In this document: piece by piece, positions 15,258 to 23,090 of the stretch | Layout of the letters: every line of letters starts with the position of its first letter | How positions within the stretch are numbered: the stretch's first letter is position 1 | Assembly: GCA_964361105.1 (NCBI GenBank) | Contig: CAYHZG010000003.1 | Location: 1-37,419 of the forward strand | Direction: 5' to 3' | DNA length: 37,419 nt | Source: CAYHZG01 sp964361105 | GTDB lineage: Bacteria; Patescibacteriota; Minisyncoccia; 2-02-FULL-40-12 | The notes under the pieces: model-generated | Told to the model about the DNA's origin: nothing | Databases searched by the model: none | What the model saw: the letters and a program-made list of their open reading frames with translations, nothing else | Made by a program: the position numbers and the translations under genes

Positions 15258-17657
15258 ATGAGCGAATTCAAGATCAATAATTTTACCGTTAAAGACGAAC
15301 TCCCGGTAATTGCTTTAAAGGAGGTAGTTTTATTTCCGACCTTAATCGTTCCAAATATAATCATTGGCCGGCCTAAAACCATGGCCGCTTTGGGCAAAGC
15401 CATGATTGAAGATAAGCTGGTTATCTTTGTCGCTCAGAAAAATCTATCAGAAGAGGTCAGTCCGGAAAATCTTTATTCGGTCGGAACCCTGGGCCGGATT
15501 AATCTGGTTTTAAAGGCCAATGGCGGCACCGCCAGAATTGAAGTCGAAGGTCTTAAAAGAGTCAGAATTTTGAATTTTCCGAAAACCGAGCCGTATCTAG
15601 CGGCCAAAATTGAACCGCTTGATATTCAGAAAGGAGATAATCTTGAAGTTGAGGCCTTGGTTAGATCGGTTTTGGAGAATTTTGACAAGGTTTCAGAAGT
15701 GGTTAGGCCGCTCCCGCCGACCTTTTTTAATTTAATTAAAAGCATCAAAGACCCGGAGCAGGTTTTATCGCTGATTGTTTATCACTTGGGCTTCAATGTT
15801 GTTGACCAGCAAAGAATTTTGGAAACAACCGATATCAGAGAGGTGCTTAGAGAAATTAATAAACATTTGGTTAAAGAATTGGAAATTTTGGAAACCGAGA
15901 AAAAGTTGGCCAAGGAAACCAGAAAGCAGCTTGGTAAGATGCAAAAGGAGGTTTATCTGCGGGAACAGCTTCGGAGTATTGAAAAGGAATTGGGCTTGGC
16001 TGGAGAAAAAACCGAGTTTGAAATGCTTCGCAAAAAAATAAAAGATGCCAAAATGCCCAAAGAAGTCGAGGCCAAAGCAACCAAAGAACTTGAACGGATG
16101 GAAAAAATGCCTTCATTCAGCCCAGAAGTCGCCTATATCAGGACTTATCTTGATTGGCTGGTTGAACTGCCTTGGTCTAATTCGACCAAAAACAAGATAG
16201 ACATTAAAAAGGCAGCCAAAATTTTGGAGGAGGACCATTTTGGCCTTGAAAAAGCTAAGGAAAGAATTCTGGAGTATCTGGCCGTCCAAAAACAAGTTGG
16301 TAAGATTAAAGGCCCAATTCTTTGTTTTATGGGGCCGCCCGGAACCGGCAAAACCTCAATCGGCCAGTCAATCGCAAGGGCTCTCGGCCGGAAGTTTTTA
16401 AGAATTTCTCTTGGCGGCATCAGGGATGAAGCCGAGATAAGGGGCCACCGCCGAACTTATGTTGGTGCTTTGCCCGGCCGGATTATTCAAGGGATTCATA
16501 GCGTCAAGGTCAATAATCCGGTTTTTATGCTGGATGAGATTGATAAAATCGGCTATGACTTCCGGGGCGACCCGTCAGCCGCTTTGCTTGAGGCCTTGGA
16601 TCCTCAGCAAAACAATTCATTCTCTGACCACTACCTTGAGACACCCTTTGACTTATCCAATGTTTTCTTCATCACCACGGCCAATATCTTAGATACCGTT
16701 CCGCCGGCCCTGCGCGACCGTTTGGAAATAATTGAGTTTCCGGGTTACACCGAGCATGAAAAATTCCATATTGCCAAAGGATTTTTGATTCCTAAGCTTT
16801 TAAAAGAGCATGGTGTTGAAAAAATGGTCAGTTTTAATGATGAAGCAACCAAAGAAGTGGTCAGACGTTATACCCGCGAGGCCGGAGTGAGGGATCTTGA
16901 AAGGCAATTAGCCAAGGTGGCCAGGAAGAATGTCCGGAATTTAGTTGAATCAGGCAAAAGGGCCGGAAAAATTTCGGTTGATATTTCCTCATTAAGAAAA
17001 TTTTTAGGTCCAGAAAGATATATTTCTCAGCTCGCCGAAAAAAGAGATGAAGTTGGCGTGGCCACGGGCCTGGCCTGGACCTCAGTTGGAGGAGAAGTTT
17101 TGTCGGTTGAGGTGACTAAGATGCCGGGCAAGGGAAAACTGGAACTGACCGGTCACTTGGGCAATGTCATGAGAGAATCGGCCAAGGCAGCTTTGTCCTT
17201 TTCGAGAGCCTATGCCTCAAAAGCCAGCGACATTCTGAAAGATTTTTATAGCTACGATATTCATATTCATGTTCCTTCGGGCGCGATTCCCAAAGACGGC
17301 CCATCAGCCGGGATAACCATTTCTACGGCTTTGATTTCGCTTTTTACCGGAGCCAAAGTTAGAAAAGACGTGGCCATGACCGGCGAGGTAACATTGCGCG
17401 GCAAGGTTTTGGAAATCGGCGGGATTAAAGAAAAAGTTTTGGCGGCTCACCGAGCCGGCATTAAAAATGTGATTTTGCCCAAAGACAATGAAAAGGACTT
17501 AGACGACATACCCAAAGAAATAAATAAAGAAATGAAATTCATTTTTGTCGAGCATATGGGTGATGTTCTGAAGGCGGCTTTAAAGTGGCCCAAGGCGCCA
17601 AAAGGTGAGGTTATCCAACCGCGAAGCTTAATCGCTCAAATTCCGCGCATCTCATGA
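15258..17657 (+). CDS. lon: ATP-dependent Lon protease
   Basis: 799 residues, normal length for LonA. The N-terminal substrate domain covers ~14-200 (LPVIALKEVVLFPTLIVP), a coiled coil ~203-290, and the AAA+ module ~305-590 with Walker A GPPGTGKTS (~359-367), Walker B VFMLDEID and sensor/arginine motifs RRYTREAGVRDLERQLAK. The protease domain covers ~600-780 with the Ser-Lys dyad: Ser683 in DGPSAG and Lys726 in GGIKEK. It unfolds and degrades damaged and regulatory proteins in the cytosol. All catalytic motifs are intact. No HrcA/CIRCE-type operator is seen. The left arm of a second structured leader begins at the last base of the stop codon. Confidence 0.97.
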   Translation: MSEFKINNFTVKDELPVIALKEVVLFPTLIVPNIIIGRPKTMAALGKAMIEDKLVIFVAQKNLSEEVSPENLYSVGTLGRINLVLKANGGTARIEVEGLKRVRILNFPKTEPYLAAKIEPLDIQKGDNLEVEALVRSVLENFDKVSEVVRPLPPTFFNLIKSIKDPEQVLSLIVYHLGFNVVDQQRILETTDIREVLREINKHLVKELEILETEKKLAKETRKQLGKMQKEVYLREQLRSIEKELGLAGEKTEFEMLRKKIKDAKMPKEVEAKATKELERMEKMPSFSPEVAYIRTYLDWLVELPWSNSTKNKIDIKKAAKILEEDHFGLEKAKERILEYLAVQKQVGKIKGPILCFMGPPGTGKTSIGQSIARALGRKFLRISLGGIRDEAEIRGHRRTYVGALPGRIIQGIHSVKVNNPVFMLDEIDKIGYDFRGDPSAALLEALDPQQNNSFSDHYLETPFDLSNVFFITTANILDTVPPALRDRLEIIEFPGYTEHEKFHIAKGFLIPKLLKEHGVEKMVSFNDEATKEVVRRYTREAGVRDLERQLAKVARKNVRNLVESGKRAGKISVDISSLRKFLGPERYISQLAEKRDEVGVATGLAWTSVGGEVLSVEVTKMPGKGKLELTGHLGNVMRESAKAALSFSRAYASKASDILKDFYSYDIHIHVPSGAIPKDGPSAGITISTALISLFTGAKVRKDVAMTGEVTLRGKVLEIGGIKEKVLAAHRAGIKNVILPKDNEKDLDDIPKEINKEMKFIFVEHMGDVLKAALKWPKAPKGEVIQPRSLIAQIPRIS

Positions 17658-17829
17658 ATCCCGTTAGAAGTCGCCCTAACGGGTTAAACGAATAAAACAT
17701 CAAATGAATAAGAAAAGTAGCTCTGCGCATAAAACTAACAATGCAGACTGCGCAGTCCCGTTAGAAGCCGCGAGGGCCCGCAGCGTGCCTCTGCTTCTAA
17801 CGGGACGAAGCAGCGACTTCTAACTGGAT
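17658..17829 (+). promoter_or_regulatory. Start-codon-abutting structured leader, copy B (with nested insertion)
   Basis: The left arm ATCCCGTTAGAAGTCGC (17658-17674) starts right after the Lon stop codon and pairs, with one mismatch, with GCGACTTCTAACTGGAT (17813-17829), which includes the AT of the ATG at 17828. The arms carry AGTCGC/GCGACT where copies C and D carry AGTAG/CTACT, a matched change. The local alternative is CCCGTTAG with CTAACGGG. A 52-bp palindrome (17755-17806) interrupts the 3' half. No gene lies in this gap; a 39-codon frame at 17704-17823 is probably accidental. Confidence 0.75.
17755..17806. repeat. 52-bp palindromic element nested in leader B
   Basis: GTCCCGTTAGAAGC (17755-17768) pairs perfectly with GCTTCTAACGGGAC (17793-17806). 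Relative to copy D, where GACTGCG runs straight into AAGCAGC, the block is an insertion of about 55 bases. Its reverse complement shares the core CACGCTGCGGGCCCTCGCGG with the in-frame element at 35779-35830. Confidence 0.8.
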
Positions 17830-18034
17830 GAATCCCCCGAATAATGAATACATAGTTTTTCCCTCAGCCAAGTCACTTTTGACTATTGGCCTTGTTTCCG
17901 CGATTCTGGCGCCCATTGTCGGCATAATTCTGGGACTTTATTTTTTAAGAAGGCCGCAATTGGTCAAAGAAGGGAGAAGCATTATTTTGGTCGCTTTCAT
18001 TTGGTTAGCCGTCATTTTTATCATTGCTTTCTAA
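17828..18034 (+). CDS. Small two-helix membrane protein, hypothetical
   Basis: 68 residues. There are two predicted transmembrane helices, ~16-37 (LTIGLVSAILAPIVGIILGLYF) and ~50-67 (IILVAFIWLAVIFIIAF), joined by a basic loop (RRPQLVKEGRS). No family is recognised. The ATG directly follows leader B. The 3' end overlaps the start of the permease gene by 11 bases, so the two are likely translated in a coupled way and may work together, for instance as a small partner of the transporter; that is only positional inference. Confidence 0.6.
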   Translation: MNPPNNEYIVFPSAKSLLTIGLVSAILAPIVGIILGLYFLRRPQLVKEGRSIILVAFIWLAVIFIIAF

Positions 18035-19163
18035 TAAGAACTTTCTTTACTCGGCCTCTATTTTAATCGGAACAATCGTCGGGGTCGGGATTTTCGGAAT
18101 TCCTTTTTCCTTTGCCAAAGCCGGATTTTTGACCGGTTTTTTGTTTTTAGTTTTCGTCGGTTTATTGAGTTTGGCAGTTAATCTGATTTTCGGTGAAATT
18201 GTCTTAAGGACAAAAGAGGTCCACCAATTTACCGGCTATGCCAGGATTTATTTGAATAAGGGTTTTAGAATCTTAGCTTCTTTTGCCTGGTTTTTGGGTA
18301 TTTACGCCGCCTTACTCGCCTATATAATTTTGAGCGGCAATTTTTTATTCAATCTTTTTATTTCCCAGTTTTACGGCGAACCATTTGTTTTTAGCATCTG
18401 GTTTTTTGCCTTTGCGGCCTTGGTGGTTTTAGCCGGACTTAAAACTGTAGTCCAGTTTGAGTTTTTCATGGTTCTCTTTTTCACCTTGATTGTATTTTTA
18501 ATTTTTGGATTTGGAGTTCCGAAAATTGAGCTTCAAAACCTGGCCACGTTGTTTAATCAAGAATTCTGGTTCTTGCCTTACGGCATCTTGCTTTTTGCTT
18601 ATGCCGGTTTTTCGGCTATTCCGATTCAAAGGGAGTTAATCAAAAATAAAACTGGGGTCTTGAAAAAAGCGATTTTGTGGGGCAGCTTGGTGCCAGTAGT
18701 TCTTTATCTAGTTTTTACGCTGTCAATAGTTGGTATTTCCGGGGATACGACCTCACCAGATGTGGTTAGCGGCCTGCGCGAGTTTTTTGATTATAGAATT
18801 ATTTCTTTGGTTTCGCTTTTCGGGCTTTTAGCCATTACTACTTCGTTTATGGCTTTGTCAGTGGCTTTGATTGAGACCTTTCGGCTTGATTATGGTTTTA
18901 AGCGTTTTAACGCCTGGGCCTTGACGGTTTTCTTGCCCTTTATCTTATTTTGGTTTGGGATCAGGAATTTTATTGAGGTGATTTCTTTGGCCGGCTCGGT
19001 GGCTATTGGTATTGAGGGGATTATTTTGATTTTTATGTATAAGGCAGCTAAAAAATCCGGCAGCCGGGAGCCAGAGTATTCTTTAAACTTGCCGAATTTG
19101 GTACTAAATGGAATAATGATTCTGTTTGCTCTAGGCGCGGTTTATGCGTTGTTCTTTGAATAA
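18024..19163 (+). CDS. Amino acid permease (APC superfamily, aromatic/Trp-Tyr type)
   Basis: 379 residues with about 11 hydrophobic helices. The first helix carries the unwound substrate-site motif IGTIVGVGIFGIPFSFAKAG, typical of Trp/Tyr permeases and SLC38-like members. Other family features are GEIVLRTKEVHQFTGYARIYL after helix 2 and GFSAIPIQRELIKNK near helix 6. It would import an amino acid with H+ or Na+, which suits an organism unlikely to make its own. The start is a TTG at 18024 inside the preceding small membrane-protein gene. The cupredoxin-like gene follows one base after its stop. Confidence 0.8.
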   Translation: MLSNKNFLYSASILIGTIVGVGIFGIPFSFAKAGFLTGFLFLVFVGLLSLAVNLIFGEIVLRTKEVHQFTGYARIYLNKGFRILASFAWFLGIYAALLAYIILSGNFLFNLFISQFYGEPFVFSIWFFAFAALVVLAGLKTVVQFEFFMVLFFTLIVFLIFGFGVPKIELQNLATLFNQEFWFLPYGILLFAYAGFSAIPIQRELIKNKTGVLKKAILWGSLVPVVLYLVFTLSIVGISGDTTSPDVVSGLREFFDYRIISLVSLFGLLAITTSFMALSVALIETFRLDYGFKRFNAWALTVFLPFILFWFGIRNFIEVISLAGSVAIGIEGIILIFMYKAAKKSGSREPEYSLNLPNLVLNGIMILFALGAVYALFFE

Positions 19164-19164
19164 T

Positions 19165-19716
19165 ATGAAAACATTTTTACTTGTTGTAATTTTACTGGCT
19201 GTTTTTGCAGGAATTATTTGGTTTTCAGGTAAAAGAAAAGAAGAAGTAAGTTTTCCGCAGCCAACCTTGACTCCAACAGTACCCGTTGTTTGTACGCGGG
19301 AAGTTAAGCTATGTCCTGATGGTTCTACTGTTGGCAGAACAGGACCGAACTGTGAATTTGCTCCTTGTCCAACACCAACATCGATTTCAACTCCAACCCC
19401 TAAAGCAACTATTAGTCCCAAGATCACTACCATTAATATGACTGATAGCGGTTTTGTGCCAAGTAATATCACAATAAATATTGGCGAGACGGTGAAGTTT
19501 GTAAATCAAAGCAATCTAGCTCGTTGGCCGGCCTCGGGCATCCATCCGACTCACGATTTGTATCCGGAGAAAGGCGGCTGTATTTCGAGTGCCTTTGACG
19601 CCTGCCATGGTTTGGCAAAGGGCGAGATTTTTTCTTTTACCTTTACTTTTAAAGGAACCTGGCCGTATCATGATCATTTAGCCCCGTCTCTTAAAGGCAC
19701 AATAATTGTTCAATAA
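19165..19716 (+). CDS. Membrane-anchored cupredoxin-fold protein, second copy
   Basis: 183 residues from the ATG at 19165. Anchor helix ~3-19. Residues ~45-72 form a Cys-rich segment (CTREVKLCPDG...GRTGPNCEFAPCP) often seen in CPR exported proteins, followed by a Thr-Pro linker. Residues ~90-183 are the cupredoxin-like domain (SGFVPSNITINIGETVKFVN ... GTWPYHDHLAPSLKGTI). Compared with YHC-xx-HPSM of plastocyanins the loop reads YHDHLAPSL, so Cys, His and Met are lost. HPTHD is retained, as in the paralogue at 12684-13100, along with two extra Cys (GGCISS, DACHG). Extracytoplasmic. It probably binds another metal or none. Confidence 0.78.
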   Translation: MKTFLLVVILLAVFAGIIWFSGKRKEEVSFPQPTLTPTVPVVCTREVKLCPDGSTVGRTGPNCEFAPCPTPTSISTPTPKATISPKITTINMTDSGFVPSNITINIGETVKFVNQSNLARWPASGIHPTHDLYPEKGGCISSAFDACHGLAKGEIFSFTFTFKGTWPYHDHLAPSLKGTIIVQ

Positions 19717-19728
19717 TTTTTGAATCCG

Positions 19729-21168
19729 ATGAATAAAAAATCATTGTTTTTTATTCCTTTGATTTTTTTCCCGATTTTGTCCACCGCTTTGCGGTGGCTA
19801 CAAAATCGAGGATCCTCGATTAGTAAACAAAAACTTTTAGTTTTTGTACTAATCGGGACTTTTTCTTTTTTTACTTTTAATTTTTCAAGGGCCGACGTTC
19901 AACAGGATATTTCAGAAAGAGAAAGGCAAATTCAAGAACTGGAAAGGCAGAAAGAAGAGTATCAAAAACAAATTACTGAAAAACAGAGTGAAGCTCGAAC
20001 TTTGGAGGGCGAGATTTTTATTTTTGATACCGAAATCAAGAAACTTAAGCTGGAAATAAAGGCCTTGGACTTGGCTATTCAACAAACCGGCTTTGAAATT
20101 GACGAGACCATAAAAAATATAGACGAAACCCTTTCCAGAATCGAGAGAATCAAACAGAGCTTGGCTCAATTCATAAAGTTAGTCCATCAGAGCGACCAGG
20201 AAACCCTTCTTGAAATTTTACTGAAAAATCGTGACCTTTCTGACTTTTTCGGCAATCTTGAAAGTATCCGAGCTTCCCAAGAAAAAGCTCAAGTCACGAT
20301 CAAAGAATTAAAACAGTTAAGAGTGGAACTTGAACAAAAGCAGGACGAACTGGAACAAAGAAAAACCGAACAAATCGGCCTGAGAAACATTCAACAAATC
20401 CAGAAAAAAGAGGTTGACTCAAAGAAAAAAGAGAAAAACGACATTTTAAAAGTGACCAAGGGTGAAGAGAAAAAGTTTCAGGAACTGGTCAAAAAAACAA
20501 ACCAGGACATAGAGCGGCTAAGAGGCCAGGTAAGGTTTTTACTTGAGCAGGGGATTACTCTTGAAGAGGCCATAAAGTACGGGCAATTAGCCGCCACCCG
20601 AGTCGGCATCAGGCCTTCATTCCTTTTGGCAATTTTAGATGTTGAATCGGGCATTGGAAGAAATGTTGGTACCGGCAATTGGCTGGATGATATGTATAAT
20701 TGTTATTTGCGGCTTGGCAAGCCAACCAGGGCCGAAACCGAAAAGAACGCGTTTTTTGCGATAATCGGAAAGCTTGGCTTGGATGCCAATTCGGTAAAAG
20801 TTTCAAGGGCGCCTAGTTACGGCTGCGGCGGAGCGCTTGGCCCAGCCCAGTTTATTCCTTCAACCTGGCTTTTATATGAATCCGACGTGGCTCGTTTGAC
20901 TGGGCATGGTTTGCCTAACCCTTGGAGTATTGAAGATGCTTTTATGGCGGCGGCGATATATCTTTCCAATGCCGGAGCCACTAATCAAACCCGAGCGGCC
21001 GAGATAAGAGCCGCCAATATTTATTTGAGCGGAAAGGCCAATTGCCGTAAGAGTGTCTGCCGGTATTACTCAAATCTGGTTTTGCAAAAAGCAGCAGAGA
21101 TAGAAAAAGATTTGCCCCAAATAAGTAGCGGAGTTATCAACAGTTTTATTTTGTCCCTTTTTGAATAA
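19729..21168 (+). CDS. Coiled-coil lytic transglycosylase-like peptidoglycan hydrolase
   Basis: 479 residues from the ATG at 19729 (a TTG at 19720 adds three residues). The N-terminus has a hydrophobic export region interrupted by residues ~14-43 encoded by a palindromic repeat (19769-19858); a second hydrophobic stretch (LLVFVLIGTFSFFTF) lies just after. Residues ~65-275 are a long coiled coil rich in Glu, Lys and Gln, as in EnvC/PcsB-like wall proteins. Residues ~285-465 resemble MltB/SLT lytic transglycosylases: IRPSFLLAILDVESGIGRN with the likely catalytic Glu, GGALGPAQFIPSTW, and IEDAFMAAAIYLSNAGA. It cuts glycan strands at growth or division sites. The insert sits in the targeting region, where change is tolerated. 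Confidence 0.8.
   Translation: MNKKSLFFIPLIFFPILSTALRWLQNRGSSISKQKLLVFVLIGTFSFFTFNFSRADVQQDISERERQIQELERQKEEYQKQITEKQSEARTLEGEIFIFDTEIKKLKLEIKALDLAIQQTGFEIDETIKNIDETLSRIERIKQSLAQFIKLVHQSDQETLLEILLKNRDLSDFFGNLESIRASQEKAQVTIKELKQLRVELEQKQDELEQRKTEQIGLRNIQQIQKKEVDSKKKEKNDILKVTKGEEKKFQELVKKTNQDIERLRGQVRFLLEQGITLEEAIKYGQLAATRVGIRPSFLLAILDVESGIGRNVGTGNWLDDMYNCYLRLGKPTRAETEKNAFFAIIGKLGLDANSVKVSRAPSYGCGGALGPAQFIPSTWLLYESDVARLTGHGLPNPWSIEDAFMAAAIYLSNAGATNQTRAAEIRAANIYLSGKANCRKSVCRYYSNLVLQKAAEIEKDLPQISSGVINSFILSLFE
19769..19858. repeat. Palindromic element inside the transglycosylase gene, in frame
   Basis: 90 bp (30 codons) from TCCCGATT to AATCGGGA, with hairpins GTCCACCGC/GCGGTGGCT-like and AGTAnnnAAAACTTTT/AGTTTTTGTACT-like and the centre CGAGGATCCTCG. 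It encodes FPI...QNRGSSI...LIGT. The same frame and the same FP-x...NRxSSI...IGT residues occur in the element at 35347-35427. Confidence 0.85.
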
Positions 21169-21172
21169 AATA

Positions 21173-21194
21173 TATATAGATATGAATCTATATA
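21173..21194. other. AT-rich hairpin
   Basis: TATATAGAT (21173-21181) and ATCTATATA (21186-21194) around ATGA, a perfect 9-bp stem just after the transglycosylase stop. A second hairpin, GAAGTGAATA/TATTCACTTC (21211-21236), follows. Neither has a T run, so termination is possible but not shown. Confidence 0.5.
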
Positions 21195-21228
21195 ATTATT
21201 TCGCTTGGTTGAAGTGAATAAATAACTA

Positions 21229-21257
21229 TTCACTTCTCCCTCGCTTATAATTATAAT
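21229..21257 (+). promoter_or_regulatory. Likely promoter for the Cys-rich repeat protein unit
   Basis: TTCACT (21229-21234), 17-base spacer and TATAAT (21252-21257). The -35 lies in the 3' arm of the hairpin at 21211-21236, so hairpin formation in DNA or a factor binding there could affect it. Confidence 0.55.
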
Positions 21258-21282
21258 TTTGGTAATGGTAAGGGATGGTTTT

Positions 21283-21462
21283 ATGAACCTGATTACCGTG
21301 ATTGCAATTGTCGTAGTTGCTTTAGTTGCTGGATACTTTTTGGGTTTTAGTATAGGAAAGAAACAAGGAAGTCAGGTTCTTCAAATTTCAACTCCGACCC
21401 CAGGTGTAGATACTGGTTATCAGAATCCCTTTGAAGGAGTGAGACTCAACCCATTTAGATAA
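21283..21462 (+). CDS. Small membrane-anchored protein, hypothetical
   Basis: 59 residues from the ATG at 21283, which has AGGGATGG a few bases upstream as a ribosome site; an upstream start at 21259 is in frame but lies almost on the predicted transcription start. A transmembrane helix (~2-21, LITVIAIVVVALVAGYFLGF) is followed by basic IGKKQG and a Pro/Thr/Asn-rich tail ending NPFEGVRLNPFR. No family is recognised. The stop overlaps the next start by one base (TAATG), so it is coupled to the Cys-rich repeat gene. Confidence 0.6.
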   Translation: MNLITVIAIVVVALVAGYFLGFSIGKKQGSQVLQISTPTPGVDTGYQNPFEGVRLNPFR

Positions 21463-23021
21463 TGAAGCAAAGCTTCACAACTTTCCATATTTTATTTTTC
21501 AGCGGCCTTGTCGCTGTTTTTGTTTTATTTAGTTTTGTCTTGGCTCAGGAAATAGATAAAGAAAGAATTATTCAAATTGTGCAAACCCAAGGCGGTCCGG
21601 GCGGATGTCGAGATGAAGCAAGTTGCCGGACTTTTTGCGACAATCCCAATAATGTTGAGACCTGCCTTAATTGGGCTCACCAAAACGGTTTAATTTCTTC
21701 TGAAGAGGCAGACAGAGCCGAGAGGTTGTCAAAAGTAGGCAGAGAATTTTCTGGTCCGGGCGGATGCCGGAGCCATGAGGAATGCGAGAGATTTTGTCGC
21801 CAGCCAGAAAATCAGGATGTTTGTTTGGATTTTGCCGTTCAGCAAGGGTTTTTAACTGCTAGCGAAGCCGAAAGGATTAAAGAGTTTAGAAGGCAAGCCG
21901 AAGGAGCCAGAGAAGAATTTGAAGTAGAAATTGACCCAGATTTTGATGAAGATAGGGCAGCCCAAATTTTAGAGACCCAAGGCGGTCCGGGTGGATGTCG
22001 GACTTTTGAGGAGTGCGAGGAATTTTGTGAAGAACCGCAAAATCAAGAGGCCTGCTTTACCTTTGCCGAAAGGCACGGTTTATTTAATAACCAGGAAGCC
22101 GCAAGGAAAATCAAAAGGATTATAGAGGAAGGCGGTCCCGGGGGATGTCGAGGCGAAAGACAATGTCGGGAGTTTTGCGAAAATCCCGATAATTTTGAGG
22201 TTTGTATTGAGTTTGCCCAGAGACACGAATTTATAAAACCGGAAGAAGTGGAAAGGGCAAGGCGGGGGATAAGAGCTTTGAGAGAAGGCGGTCCAGGCGG
22301 CTGTAGAGGACCAAGAGAGTGCGAGGCCTTTTGTTCTAATCCGGCTAATCAGGAAATATGTTTTGAGTGGGCAAAAAAACACGGTTTTGTTTCAGAAGAG
22401 CAGATAAGAATGATGGAAGAATTTAGGCAAAGAAGAGAAGAAATTGAGAGAAAACATGAAAGAAGGGGCGGCGAGTTTAGACCGTCGGAGGGTTTTCATC
22501 CACCGGGTGAGTTTTTAGGGCCGGGCGGGTGTGTTGGGGCTGATCAATGCCGAAGGTATTGTGAAGACCCGGCGCATAAGGAAGAATGTGAGAGATTTAG
22601 GACTTCAAGCGGTCAGCAACCACCCGGTTTTGGAGGAACGCCGCCGCCGGGTGGGATAACGCCACATATCTGTCCGATGATGCCGACAGTTGATTCGTGC
22701 CCTCCTGGCCACCGAAAAGAAGTGTCTTTCAGTTCGCCGGAATGCGGCACTTACTACCAATGTGTTTTAGAAGATTCTCCTTTACCCGGCTACAGTCCTT
22801 CTCCTACACCAACGTATACGGAAAGCCCATCTCCATATCCAACTTATTCGCCATCACCCACGGTCTCTCCTACTTACGAAGATCCGGCCACTCGCTGCGC
22901 TAAAGAAGGCGGCACCTGGAATTCCCAAACCTCGACCTGTGTCTTTGAAAAAAGCGGCTCAATCCTTCTAAACACCGGTGCTTATATAAAAGGCGCCTTT
23001 AGAGACTTCTTCTTTAGATAG
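21462..23021 (+). CDS. Cys-rich GPGGC-repeat exported protein
   Basis: 519 residues. Signal peptide at ~1-28 (hydrophobic stretch ending LAQ). Six repeats of ~35 residues follow the pattern GGPGGCR-x4-C-x3-C-x2-P-x-N-x3-C-x5-A-x2-G, starting near residues 44, 95, 174, 225, 275 and 353, with charged helices between them. A second Cys module has ICPMMPTVDSCPPGHRKEV and CGTYYQC, then a Ser-Pro-Thr-Tyr linker and a last CAKEGGTWNSQTSTCVF motif. The even Cys number per repeat suggests small disulfide-bonded modules outside the cell. This repeat type is known from CPR genomes without an assigned function as far as I know. The C-terminus has no clear anchor. Confidence 0.75.
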   Translation: MKQSFTTFHILFFSGLVAVFVLFSFVLAQEIDKERIIQIVQTQGGPGGCRDEASCRTFCDNPNNVETCLNWAHQNGLISSEEADRAERLSKVGREFSGPGGCRSHEECERFCRQPENQDVCLDFAVQQGFLTASEAERIKEFRRQAEGAREEFEVEIDPDFDEDRAAQILETQGGPGGCRTFEECEEFCEEPQNQEACFTFAERHGLFNNQEAARKIKRIIEEGGPGGCRGERQCREFCENPDNFEVCIEFAQRHEFIKPEEVERARRGIRALREGGPGGCRGPRECEAFCSNPANQEICFEWAKKHGFVSEEQIRMMEEFRQRREEIERKHERRGGEFRPSEGFHPPGEFLGPGGCVGADQCRRYCEDPAHKEECERFRTSSGQQPPGFGGTPPPGGITPHICPMMPTVDSCPPGHRKEVSFSSPECGTYYQCVLEDSPLPGYSPSPTPTYTESPSPYPTYSPSPTVSPTYEDPATRCAKEGGTWNSQTSTCVFEKSGSILLNTGAYIKGAFRDFFFR

Positions 23022-23047
23022 CATAGATTTAGCTTAGAATTATTTTC

Positions 23048-23071
23048 TCGGCAGTTTGCCGATTTTTAATT
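23048..23071 (+). terminator. Rho-independent terminator
   Basis: TCGGCA (23048-23053) and TGCCGA (23057-23062) with a 3-base loop, followed by TTTTTAATTTTT. It ends the Cys-rich protein transcript 20 bases before mnmA. Confidence 0.8.
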
Positions 23072-23090
23072 TTTATGGCAGAGTATTTTA

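Noticed and set aside
17704..17823. A 39-codon frame across leader B
   Set aside because: It is made mostly of the nested palindrome, has no ribosome site and no counterpart of similar length in the other leaders; listed only as part of the uORF observation.
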